Assembly (NCBI GenBank): GCA_964601275.1
Contig: CAZRMV010000004.1
Coordinates: 124,001 to 188,000, forward strand
Reading direction: 5' to 3'
From: JAOZPE01 sp964601275
Lineage (GTDB): Bacteria > Krumholzibacteriota > Krumholzibacteriia > JAJRXK01
Length of the DNA stretch: 64,000 bases
Part shown: piece after piece, positions 31,698 through 41,751 of the stretch
Position numbering within the stretch: position 1 is the first letter of the stretch
Layout of the letters: each line of letters opens with the position of its first letter
Program-made: the position numbers and the translations under genes
The notes under the pieces: generated by a model
Database searches by the model: none
What the model saw: the letters and a program-made list of their open reading frames with translations, nothing else
Told to the model about the DNA's origin: nothing

Positions 31698-34421
31698 ATG
31701 TCGAGCGCGCCGCGCAAACAGATGACCCTTCACACCGCGACCCTCGCCGCGTTGATCGTCCTTGTCATCGGATGGATGCCGACGACAGCGCAGGCACAGT
31801 GTGATGTTCCCCTGGAGGTCCAACAGGGAGGCGTCCTGCCCAACGTCCTCATCATCCTGGACACCTCGGGGTCGATGAACCGCATCATCGAACATCCGGA
31901 TTACGACCCCAACGTGACCTGGTCCGGGCCGTTCTGGCCCACGGGGACCTACTATATCGGGCGGAGCGGAACCTATTCTCCCCGGAGCTGGAGCCGGCGC
32001 CTGCCGAGCTCCCCCACCGCCCGCCTGGCGGCCTCCGATCTGGGCTTCTGGAGCCGCTATTGGGGCAACTATCTCAACTGGATCTTCTACCACGCCACCG
32101 ACGCCCAACGGGCGACCCTCCCCCAGGTGACCCGGATCATCGTGGGAAAGACGGCGATTGCGTCCTTGATCCAACAGAACCCCGGCCTGCGGTACGGCCT
32201 GATGACCTTCAAGTGGGATTCGGGCGGCAATCTGCAGGCTCCTCTGGGGACGGACACCTCGACGATCCTGAACATCATCAACAACGTCTACGCCGCGGGG
32301 TGGACGCCCTCGGCAGAGACCCTCATGGATGCGATGAGCTACTTCCAGCATGACCCGAGCTGGATCCAGGAGGACTGCCAGGACAACTTCATCGTCTTCG
32401 TCACCGACGGGTATCCGACCCACGACCTCAACATCCCCAACTGGATCGGCGACCAGGACGGCGACGGCCGGGAACCGGGCGACTGCGCCAGTATCGGGAC
32501 CATCGGTGACATGGATTGTTCCGACTACATGGATGATGTGGCCTACTACATGGCCAACCACGACATGAGAACCGATCTCGCCGGCGACCAGAACGTCTTC
32601 ACCTATACCATCGGGTTCGGAATCGACGCCCCGCTGTTGCTGGACACCGCGGCCAATGGCCAGGGCATGTACCAGACCGCGTTCGATTTCCAGTCGCTCG
32701 CCCAGGGTCTGGGCAACGTCATCGGGGACATCATCAACCGCATCTCGGCCGGCGCCGCGGTGGCGGTGGTTTCCACCGAGCAAAGCACCACGAACACCCT
32801 GTTCCGGGGCAAGTTCATGCCGGGCCTGTGGAGAGGCTGGTTCGAGGCCTACGACCTCCCCTACGATCCCAACAGCAACCCCCGCTGGGAGGCCGGGGAG
32901 ATCCTGCGCCGCCGGAACCCGGACTCCCGAACCATCTACACCGGGATCAACAACTCCCTGCTCCCGTTCACCGCCTCGAACGTGGCGACCATCGACCAGT
33001 ACATGACGCCGCCGCCCAGCAGCCAGGGCACCGATGTCGACCTGATCAACTATATCCGAGGGCGGGAGATTCCGGGAATGCGGGATCGCAGCGGATGGAA
33101 GCTCGGGGATCTGGTGCATTCCACACCGGTGGTCGTGTCCCGCCCCGCGTTCTTCTATCTCGACCCCGGGTACCAGCAGTTCCTGGCCGCCAACAGCAAC
33201 CGTGAACCGGTCGCCTATGTCGGAGGCAACGATGGAATGCTGCATGCGTTCCGGGCCAGTGACGGCACGGAACTGTGGGCCTACATTCCCCAGGCGGTCC
33301 TGCCGAAGCTGTACCAGTTGGCGGATCCCCGCTACTGCCACCAGGCCTACGTCGATCTCAGCCCCAAGGTCTTCGACGTGAAGCTGGGTGGATCCTGGAA
33401 GACCGTCCTGGTCGGCGGGGAGCGGACCGGAGGCGACAGCTGGTTCGCGATCGACGTGACCGACCCGAATGCTCCGTCCCTGCTCTGGGAGAAATCCGTT
33501 CCCGAGACGATCACCTCGTTCTCCGAGCCGGCGCTCATCAATACCCGGGCGTTCGGCCCGCTGCTGTGGACCGGAAGCGGCCCCGATCCGGGCGGCAAGG
33601 CCCGCTACGCGGTGCTCTGGATGGAAACCGGGAACCTGATGTACTGGGATTGGTACAGCTCGCTGACGAGCGGTTCGAACCTGGCGTCTCCTCCCGCCGC
33701 GATCGACCTCGACTTCGACGGATACGACGATGTCCTGTACCAGGGCGATCTGAAGGGTGACCTGTGGCGCTGGGACCTGACGGGGAACCAGCTCGTGGGA
33801 ACCCTGTTGTTCTCCGGAGACCAACCCATCACCGCCCGCCCCACCTTGACCACCGACGTGGACGGCAGCGTCCTGGTGTATTTCGGTACGGGCCGGTATC
33901 TGGACACCCCCGACCTGACGGACACCTCTCCGCAGACGATCTACTGCGTCCGGGACCAGGCGGGCTCAAGCACCGTGCTGACGCGGAACGATCTGATCGA
34001 CCAGACCTCATCCATCCAATTGGTCGAAGGCGGCCCCGGCTGGTACGTCGATCTGGTGCAGTCGCCGGGTGAGCGGGTCACCCAACCCGCGGTGGTGATC
34101 GAACAGGTGGTCTACGTGACTTCCACCGCTCCCGAGCAAGCCGTCTGCTCCGCCGGCGGCCACAGTTGGCTCTACGCCCTGAACTACCGGAACGGCAGCA
34201 GCTCCCGCGGGAACCCGGAGAATCCGGATGACCGGGTCAGCGATCTCGGCACCGGGATCGCCTCCCGACCGGTGGTCAATCTCGAGGAAGGCAGCTTGCT
34301 CGTCCAGACCAGTGACGCGCGCATCAACATGCAATCACTGGTGACCAAGCCGCCCCGCATCCGCGTCCGGGCGTGGAACGAAGTCTACCCGACGGCGGCT
34401 CAAGCCCAGCCCCCTTATTAG
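31698..34421 (+). CDS. PilY1-like pilus tip adhesin
   Basis: 907-aa secreted protein. The signal peptide is residues 1-34 (to TTAQAQ). A von Willebrand A domain follows with the MIDAS motif DTSGSMN and a later FIVFVTDGYPTHD. Acidic loops (DQDGDGREPGD) may bind calcium. The C-terminal half is the PilY1/PilC beta-propeller, with TPVVVSRPAF, YVGGNDGMLHAFRASDGTELWAYIP, and repeated blade strands. The ATG at 31698 has GGAAG upstream; the frame is open further 5' but only inside pilX. PilY1 works with the minor pilins above in pilus extension and adhesion. Confidence 0.9.
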   Translation: MSSAPRKQMTLHTATLAALIVLVIGWMPTTAQAQCDVPLEVQQGGVLPNVLIILDTSGSMNRIIEHPDYDPNVTWSGPFWPTGTYYIGRSGTYSPRSWSRRLPSSPTARLAASDLGFWSRYWGNYLNWIFYHATDAQRATLPQVTRIIVGKTAIASLIQQNPGLRYGLMTFKWDSGGNLQAPLGTDTSTILNIINNVYAAGWTPSAETLMDAMSYFQHDPSWIQEDCQDNFIVFVTDGYPTHDLNIPNWIGDQDGDGREPGDCASIGTIGDMDCSDYMDDVAYYMANHDMRTDLAGDQNVFTYTIGFGIDAPLLLDTAANGQGMYQTAFDFQSLAQGLGNVIGDIINRISAGAAVAVVSTEQSTTNTLFRGKFMPGLWRGWFEAYDLPYDPNSNPRWEAGEILRRRNPDSRTIYTGINNSLLPFTASNVATIDQYMTPPPSSQGTDVDLINYIRGREIPGMRDRSGWKLGDLVHSTPVVVSRPAFFYLDPGYQQFLAANSNREPVAYVGGNDGMLHAFRASDGTELWAYIPQAVLPKLYQLADPRYCHQAYVDLSPKVFDVKLGGSWKTVLVGGERTGGDSWFAIDVTDPNAPSLLWEKSVPETITSFSEPALINTRAFGPLLWTGSGPDPGGKARYAVLWMETGNLMYWDWYSSLTSGSNLASPPAAIDLDFDGYDDVLYQGDLKGDLWRWDLTGNQLVGTLLFSGDQPITARPTLTTDVDGSVLVYFGTGRYLDTPDLTDTSPQTIYCVRDQAGSSTVLTRNDLIDQTSSIQLVEGGPGWYVDLVQSPGERVTQPAVVIEQVVYVTSTAPEQAVCSAGGHSWLYALNYRNGSSSRGNPENPDDRVSDLGTGIASRPVVNLEEGSLLVQTSDARINMQSLVTKPPRIRVRAWNEVYPTAAQAQPPY

Positions 34422-34436
34422 ACTGGAGACACCAAG

Positions 34437-34925
34437 ATGAAATCCAGGACCATCATCGCAATGAGCTTCGGGCTCCTGCTTCTTGCGGGATCGGCCATGG
34501 CCACCCGCAAGATCGTGATCAGCCCGCGCACCGGCCCCGACGAAGATGCGCCCAGGGAAGTCCCGGCTTCCGATCTGGGTGCGAAGGACGAGAGCGGCCA
34601 GGTGGTTCCCGTTCAGCTGAGGGGGTTCTTCCGGACCAACCGCCGGCAAGGGCTCACCCTTTCCGGGGAACGGATCCTCCTGGGAGCGAACTGCGGGGTC
34701 TTTCCCAACTGGGATCCGGGCCGACTTCCCGACCCGCGGGACCTGAACGGTCGCCAGGCCACGGTCTTCGGGTTTCGGACCCGGGCGGGGATCGACGCGC
34801 GGCTCTTGATCCTGGACAGCAACCGGGATGTTTCCGCGCCCATGGACCCCAAGATGCAACAAGAGCTGATTCCAAGTCTTTCCGATCCGGATGTGGGTGA
34901 GATCCGTGAAGGTGCACCGGAATAG
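34437..34925 (+). CDS. Secreted protein of the pilus operon, function unknown
   Basis: 162-aa protein with a signal peptide (IIAMSFGLLLLAGSAMA, cleavage about residue 22). The mature part has one Cys and is beta-rich (VPVQLRGFFRTNRRQGLTLSGERILLG). No known family recognised. GGAG lies eight bases before the ATG. It is 15 bp after PilY1 and overlaps the lipoprotein gene, so it belongs to the same operon; a pilus or surface role is inferred only from this. Confidence 0.65.
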   Translation: MKSRTIIAMSFGLLLLAGSAMATRKIVISPRTGPDEDAPREVPASDLGAKDESGQVVPVQLRGFFRTNRRQGLTLSGERILLGANCGVFPNWDPGRLPDPRDLNGRQATVFGFRTRAGIDARLLILDSNRDVSAPMDPKMQQELIPSLSDPDVGEIREGAPE

Positions 34926-35838
34926 CTTCGCGATCGTCGCGGCGGGGTCGATGGTCCTGATCGCGCTCGGGCTCGGTGCGTGTTCGGGGAATCCCGACGC
35001 GTCCAAGACCTCCCGTACCGGGTCACGCGCCAACGGGACCGGAACCGCGGGGATCGTCCCCTGTCCCGCGTACAGTTATCACGAGCTGTGCCTGGGCTCG
35101 GACGTTTCCGCGGTGGCCTTCGACGGGTTCAAGGACGACCGGAAGGAAACGTTGGTGGTCTGGTCCGTGAATGGCCAGAACGTGCAGACGGGCCCGACCC
35201 TGGATTCTTCCTATCTCTCCCCCGGCGATCGGGTCACCGCGACCATCAACGAGCCGGACGGGTCGGGAGGGTGGCGCGAGATCGAACACTACGAGACAGT
35301 CGTCCGCGACTGCGCTCCTCAAGTGGAATCGGTGACCTTGGCCAGCGACCCCACGACTCCCTACCTCGTCCACGCAAACGTTCGCGCGAAGGACGCGGAT
35401 GGCCAGGATCTCCGGTTCCACTACCGGTGGTTCGTCGATGGGACGCTGCGGGAAGGGGAGGATTCCCCCCAACTGCAACTGGACGCGAGCGCGGTTGGAG
35501 CCAGCGTCGTGGTGGAGGTCACCGCGTCGGACGGAGAACTGCAATCCATCCCCCGACACAGCCCCGCACTGCGGTTGAGTTCGCCTTCGGTGTTCCTCAA
35601 GGTGGCCGGCCAGGCCAAGGTGCGCGAACTCGATGGCGGAGCCCGCGAGTATCTCCTGGCCATCGAGGTTCCTCCGGAAGCCACCGTCCAGCTCATCGGG
35701 GCCCCCTCCAGCGTTCGCCTCGACGCGGGAACCCTGATCTGGAAGCCGGGAAAGGGCGAGAAGGAACTGCGGATGCGCCTCCGGGTCGAGACCTCCGACG
35801 GAAGCAGCGCCGAGCAAGGCATCACCCTGCGCCTTTGA
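34906..35838 (+). CDS. Lipoprotein with Ig/PKD-like domains, pilus operon
   Basis: 310-aa predicted lipoprotein. The signal is VAAGSMVLIALGLGAC with lipobox LGAC. The body looks like tandem Ig/PKD-type domains (VRAKDADGQDLRFHYRWFVDGTLREG; VEVTASDGELQSIP). A GTG at 34906 is chosen by signal-peptide length; upstream ATG at 34891 is also possible. It overlaps the previous gene by 20 bp and ends 17 bp into the convergent macrodomain gene. Function unknown. Confidence 0.65.
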   Translation: MKVHRNSFAIVAAGSMVLIALGLGACSGNPDASKTSRTGSRANGTGTAGIVPCPAYSYHELCLGSDVSAVAFDGFKDDRKETLVVWSVNGQNVQTGPTLDSSYLSPGDRVTATINEPDGSGGWREIEHYETVVRDCAPQVESVTLASDPTTPYLVHANVRAKDADGQDLRFHYRWFVDGTLREGEDSPQLQLDASAVGASVVVEVTASDGELQSIPRHSPALRLSSPSVFLKVAGQAKVRELDGGAREYLLAIEVPPEATVQLIGAPSSVRLDAGTLIWKPGKGEKELRMRLRVETSDGSSAEQGITLRL

Positions 35839-36334
35839 GCGCCTCCCGCAGGATCACGACATCGCGGACGGTGAAGCCGACGAGAACCACCTTCTCGGGC
35901 AGCTCGTGTCCCTCCAGTTCGTCGCGAATCGTGGAAACCGCGATCCGGGAGGCCTCGTCGGCGGGATAACGGTACACCCCGCAACTGATCATGGGGAAGG
36001 CGACGGTGCGGGCGCCGGCTTCGCGAGCCCGGCGCAGGCTTTCCCGGTAGCAGCTTGCCAGTTTCTCCCCCTCGCCGCGGCTCCCGCCGTGATACACCGG
36101 GCCGACGGTGTGGATCACCCAACGGGCGGGTAGGCGATGGCCCCCGGTGATGCGGGCCTCGCCGGTTGGGCACCCTCCCAGGTGGCGACATTCCTCCAGG
36201 AGCCCGGGGCCGGCCGCCCGGTGGATGGCCCCGTCGACACCGCCCCCACCGAGCAGGCTCGTGTTGGCCGCGTTGACGATGGCGTCGACTTCCAGCTTGG
36301 TGATATCTCCTTGGACGACTTCGATCCGTTCCAT
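35822..36334 (-). CDS. Macrodomain protein (O-acetyl-ADP-ribose deacetylase-like)
   Basis: 170-aa macrodomain of the YmdB/MacroD type, which removes ADP-ribose-linked acetyl groups. The ligand motifs are VQGDITKLEVDAIVNAAN, NTSLLGGGGVDGAIHRAAG and VAFPMISCGVYRYP. The ATG at 36334 has GAGG nine bases upstream; the longer frame upstream is a shadow. It stands alone, convergent with the pilus-operon lipoprotein. Confidence 0.92.
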   Translation of the reverse strand: MERIEVVQGDITKLEVDAIVNAANTSLLGGGGVDGAIHRAAGPGLLEECRHLGGCPTGEARITGGHRLPARWVIHTVGPVYHGGSRGEGEKLASCYRESLRRAREAGARTVAFPMISCGVYRYPADEASRIAVSTIRDELEGHELPEKVVLVGFTVRDVVILREALKGAG

Positions 36335-36429
36335 TGCACCGACCTCACCGTTTCGATGCGAGCTCGACGGGGCGTTCGATTTCCAGCGTTCCGGGGCCCC
36401 CGGGGAAGGATCGCTCGATCCCTCTTCGG

Positions 36430-37410
36430 CTAGTTGCCGAACTGCGCCTTGAACGCACCCCAACCGGTGGTCTCCGTCGCCACCGGGCATCGGTACTCGA
36501 GGGTCGCCGGGACGCACTCCATCTCGATGGGCTGGTTCGCGCTGTCGCGGAAGATCAGGGACACGCAATCGAGTGGACTGATCCCCTGCAGCACCCCCTC
36601 GAAGACCAGGTGGATGATCGCTCCGGGACCATCGATGGCGCAACCCAGGTTGGCGAAATCCACCAGGATGGTCGACTCGGTCGGGCCGGGATTGAGCCAG
36701 TCCAGGTAATACGGACAGGATGCACCGGACACCAGGCTGCCCGCGGTGACCGAGATCGGATGGACGACCTGGTTGTCGAAGGAGACCACGAGGGAGGCTC
36801 CGTGGAGGTCGAGGGTGAAGGCGTCGATGAGGATGTCGACCGCCAGGGTCTGGTTGCAACCGAAGCTGCCATCGGGCGGGTCGAAGGTGACCGTTCCCGG
36901 CCGGGGACAGCGATAGTCCACCACCGAGTCGACCACCAGGTAGGGGATGTCATGGTTCGCGCCGTCCCGCAGGATTGCCGAGAGCACGTCCAGGGGACTC
37001 TGTCCGTTGGCCACACCGACGAATTGCAGCTTCAGGAGTTCGCCGGCTCCATTCAGGGAGCAACCCAAAAGCCCCAGGTCGACCGCGATATGGTTTTCTC
37101 CCGGAGCGGGGTTGAGCCACTGCAGGAAATGGGAACAGGCGGCGGAGGTGATCGCGCTTCCCGCGCTCACGGAAATCGGGGAGATCACGTTGGGGTCGAA
37201 GCCCAGGTCCACCGAGAGACCCCGTAGATCGGCCACCGATCCGATCTGGAGGGAGACCTCCAGGATCTCCTGGCAATAGAAACGATCCACCGTCGGTTGG
37301 AGACCGAGCGGGGGTTGGGCCCGCGCGGGGAGATCCGGGGTTGCCAGCAGGGCGAGGGCGGCGGCGAGAAGCCATCGAAAACGCCGCCAGGTCAGGGTGT
37401 GTCGCATCAT
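36430..37410 (-). CDS. Secreted protein with two cohesin-like domains and WGA-K-F tail
   Basis: 326-aa exported protein. The signal peptide ends about residue 31 (LLATPDLPARA). Two copies of a cohesin-like beta-sandwich follow at about 36-170 and 172-315, each with the pattern LRGLSVDLGFDPNVISPISVSAGS / LHGASLVVSFDNQVVHPISVTAGS, given here in short: DPNVISPISVSAG and DNQVVHPISVTAG. Each copy has paired Cys. The last residues CPVATETTGWGAFKAQFGN resemble the tail of the 22759 product. Cohesins classically bind dockerins; a dockerin-like stretch exists in the next gene. Function unknown. Confidence 0.7.
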   Translation of the reverse strand: MMRHTLTWRRFRWLLAAALALLATPDLPARAQPPLGLQPTVDRFYCQEILEVSLQIGSVADLRGLSVDLGFDPNVISPISVSAGSAITSAACSHFLQWLNPAPGENHIAVDLGLLGCSLNGAGELLKLQFVGVANGQSPLDVLSAILRDGANHDIPYLVVDSVVDYRCPRPGTVTFDPPDGSFGCNQTLAVDILIDAFTLDLHGASLVVSFDNQVVHPISVTAGSLVSGASCPYYLDWLNPGPTESTILVDFANLGCAIDGPGAIIHLVFEGVLQGISPLDCVSLIFRDSANQPIEMECVPATLEYRCPVATETTGWGAFKAQFGN

Positions 37411-37494
37411 GGGAGCTACTCCTCTGGATGGGATCGCGGGCCCGGGGAAAGGAAGGGATTCCGGAGGAACCGGAATCTCTCCCGGTGTTTCGAT

Positions 37495-37544
37495 ACTCCG
37501 CGGGGGGACGAGCCCAAAGGGCTCGACCCCCGCGGAAACGGAGT
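37495..37544 (-). terminator. Large hairpin between beta-helix and cohesin genes
   Basis: A long inverted repeat centred on AAA at 37516-37518: inner arms CGAGCCC/GGGCTCG, then GGGGG/CCCCC, CCGCG/CGCGG and outer ACTCCG (37495-37500)/CGGAGT (37539-37544). It starts 13 bp past the stop of the 37557 gene on the minus strand, as a terminator would. Confidence 0.6.
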
Positions 37545-37556
37545 GCCCGGACGGGC

Positions 37557-40500
37557 CTACTTGAGCAGGGTGATCCTTTCGCTGGAGGACACGTCCGGGG
37601 CGACCAGGCGCACCAGGTAGGTGCCCGAGCTCACCGCTCGACCCTGGTCATCCAGGCCCGACCACTGCAACTCGTGCGGGCCGGCGGTCATGTCCTCGTC
37701 GATGAGGGTGGCCACCCGGCGTCCATCGAGCGAGTAGACCCTCAGCGTCACGTGACCGTTCCTGGCCAGGATGAAGCTCACCGTGGTCCGGGGGTTGAAG
37801 GGGTTCGGATAGTTGGGATGCAGCACCGTTCGGGCGGGCAGCGCGTTGGGAGTCTCCCCACTGACCACCGACCCGTTGATCGACTGCTCCTGGTTCTTGG
37901 CGTCGCGGGCGACGATCTCGCCGGGAGCGATGCCGTAGTCTCCCTTGGCGATCAGCCGGAAGTCGATCGTCGCGAGCAGGCCCTCACCGCTGATTCCGGG
38001 GCCCTGGCCGAAGACCGCCGCGTCGACCTCACCCGGCTTGGCCGAGAGCACCAGCGCGGTGCGGTTCTGCTTTGTCATCAGCGAGCCCTCGCGCATTCCG
38101 ACCGGTCGCAACACGCTCTCGTTCCAGCGCAGCGGCACATGGACGCCCTGCAGGGTTCCATCGCCGCTCATGTGGACCTCGACCGTGATCAGGTCGTCGC
38201 CCCGGGGAACCACGTTCAGGGTGATCTCGTTGAGCGCGGCCGGGGCCGGGGCCTTTCCGCCCTTGCTCACCTGGCCGTAGTTGATGGCGAACATCATCAG
38301 GTCCTCGAACTGCACTGCGTTGTCGGTGGTGGGCCGGGCATCGACGCTGTAGTCGGTGGTGGGTCCCACATCGAGGAAGTCCTGGTAGTTGGTGTCGCCC
38401 TCGATCGAGCCGTAACCGGCGCCGAGAGCGGAGATGTCCTCCGTCCCGACCCCGTTGTTGCCCGTCCCTGGCGTCGTCCCGTCGGAGACGTCACCCAGGT
38501 GGTAGTTCAGGGTGCCGCCGGTCTGGTTGGAAACCCCGCTGACGTTGCAGCCGTCGTCGACGAAGGCCACGTAGTACCAGAAGTCCCGCGTGGTGGTCTC
38601 GTCGTCGTAACTGGTGGCCGTGGCCGGCAGGGTCGTCGCCAGGACCCAGCCGTCGGCCAGGGCCGCGGCGGGATCGGCGGGAGTGGTGGGCACCGCACCG
38701 CCCAGGTCGTCGTACTCCGGATAGAAGCCGAAGCCCTTGCGGTACAGCGTGATGTTGCTTGCGTCGGGATCGGTCGGTCCGGTCCACGCCAGGTGGATCT
38801 TCGTGGTGCCGTCCGTATCGTTGCCCGTCTTCACCTGCGACGCGCTCAGGTTGGTGACCCCGTCGGGCGCGGTGGCGTCGATGCCGATGGTGGCCGCGCC
38901 GGCGGCCAGGCCGGAGACCGGCGCGTTGTTGACATCACGGACGGTGACGCTGAGCACGGTGATGGTTCCCACTCCGCTTGCTGAGCCCAGGGTCGAGGCC
39001 ACGTCCACGGTGAAGACCGATCCGTCGAGGATCGACCCCGGCGTCGCCCCGAGGAGCGATCGATCGACGGTCCAGGTGCCATTGCCGTTGTCGATGATGA
39101 AGTCCTGCACCTCACTGGTGGTGAAGCCGTCGACCCAACTTCCCGGCCCGTAGGTGGGAACGATGCCGCTGCCGCACAGGGCCAGTTCGCTGCTCAACCC
39201 GAAGGTGACGCTGATCCCCCGGATGGGGGTGGCGTCGGCGCGGGTGATGGTGACCGGCACGGTGAGGCAGGTCGCGCAGGGGGTGATCTCCACTCCCGTG
39301 GGCGGCTCCGCCGCGATCACGTTGGGCATTCCATCGCAGGCGGGCGAGCCGGTGATATCGCCGGTGAGCCAGGGATAGAAGGTGATGTCTCCCTGGACCG
39401 CGTCCCCGACGCCCACGGGCGCGGGCCCGGTCACGTCGCCCCACCAGTTGCAGGTGCCGTCGGCGGTGAGGTAGGTGACATTGCTCCGCATGCCCAGGGT
39501 GTTGCCGGACAGACTGTTGCCGGTCGCGCTCAGGCTGGTGAACACCCCGGTGTCACAGCCCGACGGGCATGCGTACAGCTCGATGCCCACCTCGAAGCCG
39601 GTGACGGTATTGCCGGTGGCCGAGAACGCGACGTCCTCGGGGGCCCAGCCGGCGTCGGCCTCGATGCCGAAGGTTGCGGTGTTGTCGGTTCCGGAGAAGG
39701 TGACGGTGTTGTTGTTCGCGGCCATCGTCAACAAGGCGGCCTTGGCGGAATTGCCCGGGGCATGCGCGCCGGGAATCGCCTCGAAGGGACTGGGCTTGGC
39801 CTGCGGCGGATCGGTGGCGATGACGCCCCAGGCGTAGACCCCGATCTTCTCGATGGTGATGTCGTTGTCCGCGATCGTGCCCGAGCCGCCCCACTTGTAG
39901 ACCCCCACGTGGCACTGATCGTTCACCACGTTGCCCGTGATGTCCGCCTGGCTGAAGATATCCAGGATGCTGGTGGCCACCCACTTCGTCGAGGCGTTGG
40001 TGTTGTCGTAGGCAATGCGGTGGACGGCGTTGTTGTCCACGCTGCCGGTGATCAGGTCGCCCCACAGTTCGATCCCGTTCTGGGCCGGATCACCGTTGTC
40101 CGCGGTGAGACCGAGCGCGCCGGTGATGGTGTTGCCGGAGACGACCACCGCCAGGGGGGTGCCGTTCAGGGCCACCAGGGCCATGCCGTTCTTCTGGAAT
40201 CCGTAGATCGTGCAGCCCTGGACCGCCATGCCGCGGGCCACGGTATCGTCGTTGTACAGGTAGATGCCGACACCGTGCTGGTTTCCGTTCAGGGGCGTCT
40301 CGCGGATGTCCTTGATCTCGCAGTTGTAGACCCCCCCGCCGGCCTGGCGATAGCCCACGCCGAGGAAGCGGTTGTTGGTGCTGCCCAGCCCCAGACCGTC
40401 CACCGTGAGGTCGCGAACGTCCACCACAGCGGCATCATGGACATAGATGACCGGATGGTTGTCCGCCGAGGTGGTGAAGAACAAGGGCATGCTCGCGAAC

Positions 40501-41552
40501 GCGTCGATCACCGTGCTTCCCGCTCCCGCTCCCTGCAGCGTGAGGTCCTTGGCGATCTCCACCTGCTCGGTGAAGATGCCGGCCTGGACCTCGACCACCC
40601 CGCCGATGGGGGCGTCATCGACTGCGGTCTGGATGGTCATGCCGGGGGCCACGACATAGTGACCGTCGGCAAGCCGTTCGACCGAGGACCCGCTCTCGTA
40701 GCCGGTGAAGGAGAGGGCGAACGCGATGGCGTTGGACTCGGTGTCCTTGAAGAAGGTGAAACCGGCCGCATCCGGACGGAAGGTGTCGTTGTAGACATGG
40801 TATCCGTAGCCGGTCACCGAGACGTTGGTGCTGAAGAAGCCCCCCTCGTCCTGCTGGAAGATGCTGTTTTCGCCCAGGCTCAGGGTGGCTCCGTCGATCA
40901 CCACGTTGTCGCTGCCGCGGCTGAGGTAGCTTGCTCCCGAAATGTAGATCGCAATGCTTCCCCAGGCGTTGTTGAAGGTGGTGATGTGGTCCATGGTCAC
41001 CCCGATGCAGCCGGTGACCTGGACGCCGTTGCCCCAGCTCGCGTCGCTGGAGGTGATGTAGGACAGGGTGACGTTGTTGTAGCCGTGGACGTCGACGCCG
41101 CTGCGGCGCTTGGGCGTGGTCGTCAGGTCACCCTGCACCGTCAGGTGCTGGATGGTCAGGTTGTTGTAACCGTTGGGGGGATTGGGCGTGCCGGAGGCGT
41201 GGATGGGGTATCCCGCCTCGGCGGTGGCGGTGACGATGTCCAGGGTCATCTGCTCCAGGGTGACGTTGTCGGCGTGGACATAGAAGACATAGCCCGCCGC
41301 GACGTCTCCCTGGAGGATCACCCCGGCCTCGCTGTTGCCGGTGATCGTCAGGCTCTTGCCGACGTCCAGGGTGCTGGTGATGGAGTAGGTGCCGTCGGCG
41401 ATGAGGATCTGATCGCCGGGGCTCGCCGCGGCGATGGCCGCCGCGATGGTGGGCTGGTCCGCGGGCACGTTGATGACCGCGGCCGATGCCGTCATGGCGA
41501 AGGCGCACAGCGCCAGCAGCGTGACGGCAACGGTAGATCTTGTTCGTTTCAT
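37557..41552 (-). CDS. Large secreted beta-helix protein with dockerin-like, cohesin-like and FlgD-like domains
   Basis: 1331-aa exported protein. The signal peptide is about residues 1-24 (VTLLALCAFAMTASAA). Residues about 25-640 form a right-handed parallel beta-helix of the NosD/pectate-lyase type, with repeated N-x-x-x-G-N-T-V/I rungs (VVSGNTITGALG, GNVVNDQCHVG). A middle Ig/Fn3-like part includes DPDASNITLYRKGF. A dockerin-like stretch follows (LGDVSDG, GVGTEDISALGAGYG, FEDLMMFAINYG). Then comes a cohesin-like domain (LNEITLNVVPRGDD). The C-terminal FlgD-like domain begins HPNYPNPFNPRTTVSF and ends ITLLK. The ATG at 41552 follows GGAAGGAAG. Substrate unknown; adhesion or polysaccharide binding inferred. 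Confidence 0.72.
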   Translation of the reverse strand: MKRTRSTVAVTLLALCAFAMTASAAVINVPADQPTIAAAIAAASPGDQILIADGTYSITSTLDVGKSLTITGNSEAGVILQGDVAAGYVFYVHADNVTLEQMTLDIVTATAEAGYPIHASGTPNPPNGYNNLTIQHLTVQGDLTTTPKRRSGVDVHGYNNVTLSYITSSDASWGNGVQVTGCIGVTMDHITTFNNAWGSIAIYISGASYLSRGSDNVVIDGATLSLGENSIFQQDEGGFFSTNVSVTGYGYHVYNDTFRPDAAGFTFFKDTESNAIAFALSFTGYESGSSVERLADGHYVVAPGMTIQTAVDDAPIGGVVEVQAGIFTEQVEIAKDLTLQGAGAGSTVIDAFASMPLFFTTSADNHPVIYVHDAAVVDVRDLTVDGLGLGSTNNRFLGVGYRQAGGGVYNCEIKDIRETPLNGNQHGVGIYLYNDDTVARGMAVQGCTIYGFQKNGMALVALNGTPLAVVVSGNTITGALGLTADNGDPAQNGIELWGDLITGSVDNNAVHRIAYDNTNASTKWVATSILDIFSQADITGNVVNDQCHVGVYKWGGSGTIADNDITIEKIGVYAWGVIATDPPQAKPSPFEAIPGAHAPGNSAKAALLTMAANNNTVTFSGTDNTATFGIEADAGWAPEDVAFSATGNTVTGFEVGIELYACPSGCDTGVFTSLSATGNSLSGNTLGMRSNVTYLTADGTCNWWGDVTGPAPVGVGDAVQGDITFYPWLTGDITGSPACDGMPNVIAAEPPTGVEITPCATCLTVPVTITRADATPIRGISVTFGLSSELALCGSGIVPTYGPGSWVDGFTTSEVQDFIIDNGNGTWTVDRSLLGATPGSILDGSVFTVDVASTLGSASGVGTITVLSVTVRDVNNAPVSGLAAGAATIGIDATAPDGVTNLSASQVKTGNDTDGTTKIHLAWTGPTDPDASNITLYRKGFGFYPEYDDLGGAVPTTPADPAAALADGWVLATTLPATATSYDDETTTRDFWYYVAFVDDGCNVSGVSNQTGGTLNYHLGDVSDGTTPGTGNNGVGTEDISALGAGYGSIEGDTNYQDFLDVGPTTDYSVDARPTTDNAVQFEDLMMFAINYGQVSKGGKAPAPAALNEITLNVVPRGDDLITVEVHMSGDGTLQGVHVPLRWNESVLRPVGMREGSLMTKQNRTALVLSAKPGEVDAAVFGQGPGISGEGLLATIDFRLIAKGDYGIAPGEIVARDAKNQEQSINGSVVSGETPNALPARTVLHPNYPNPFNPRTTVSFILARNGHVTLRVYSLDGRRVATLIDEDMTAGPHELQWSGLDDQGRAVSSGTYLVRLVAPDVSSSERITLLK

Positions 41553-41751
41553 CTCTACTTCCTTCCGGAGAATCCCCATGCAGGGGGTCAGACGTTCCTG
41601 GTGTCAGTGGGAGCCGGATGGATTCGAGATTCTCGGTGGGACCTCCTTTCGTGGTCTTCTCTGCTTCGAGTTCAGATCCTGGGTGATGGTGTGAAGTCCC
41701 TTGCGTTGCCGGCGGCATTGTGGGCGTCGGCGATCGCGTTGCGACAAAAGC

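Noticed and set aside
31665..33824. 719-aa minus-strand frame opposite pilY1
   Set aside because: Antisense of a real gene with motif-level matches on the forward strand.
35822..36859. Long N-terminal extension of the macrodomain gene to 36859
   Set aside because: The added residues are Arg/Pro-rich antisense sequence of the 36430 gene; the macrodomain starts at the ATG with a ribosome site at 36334.
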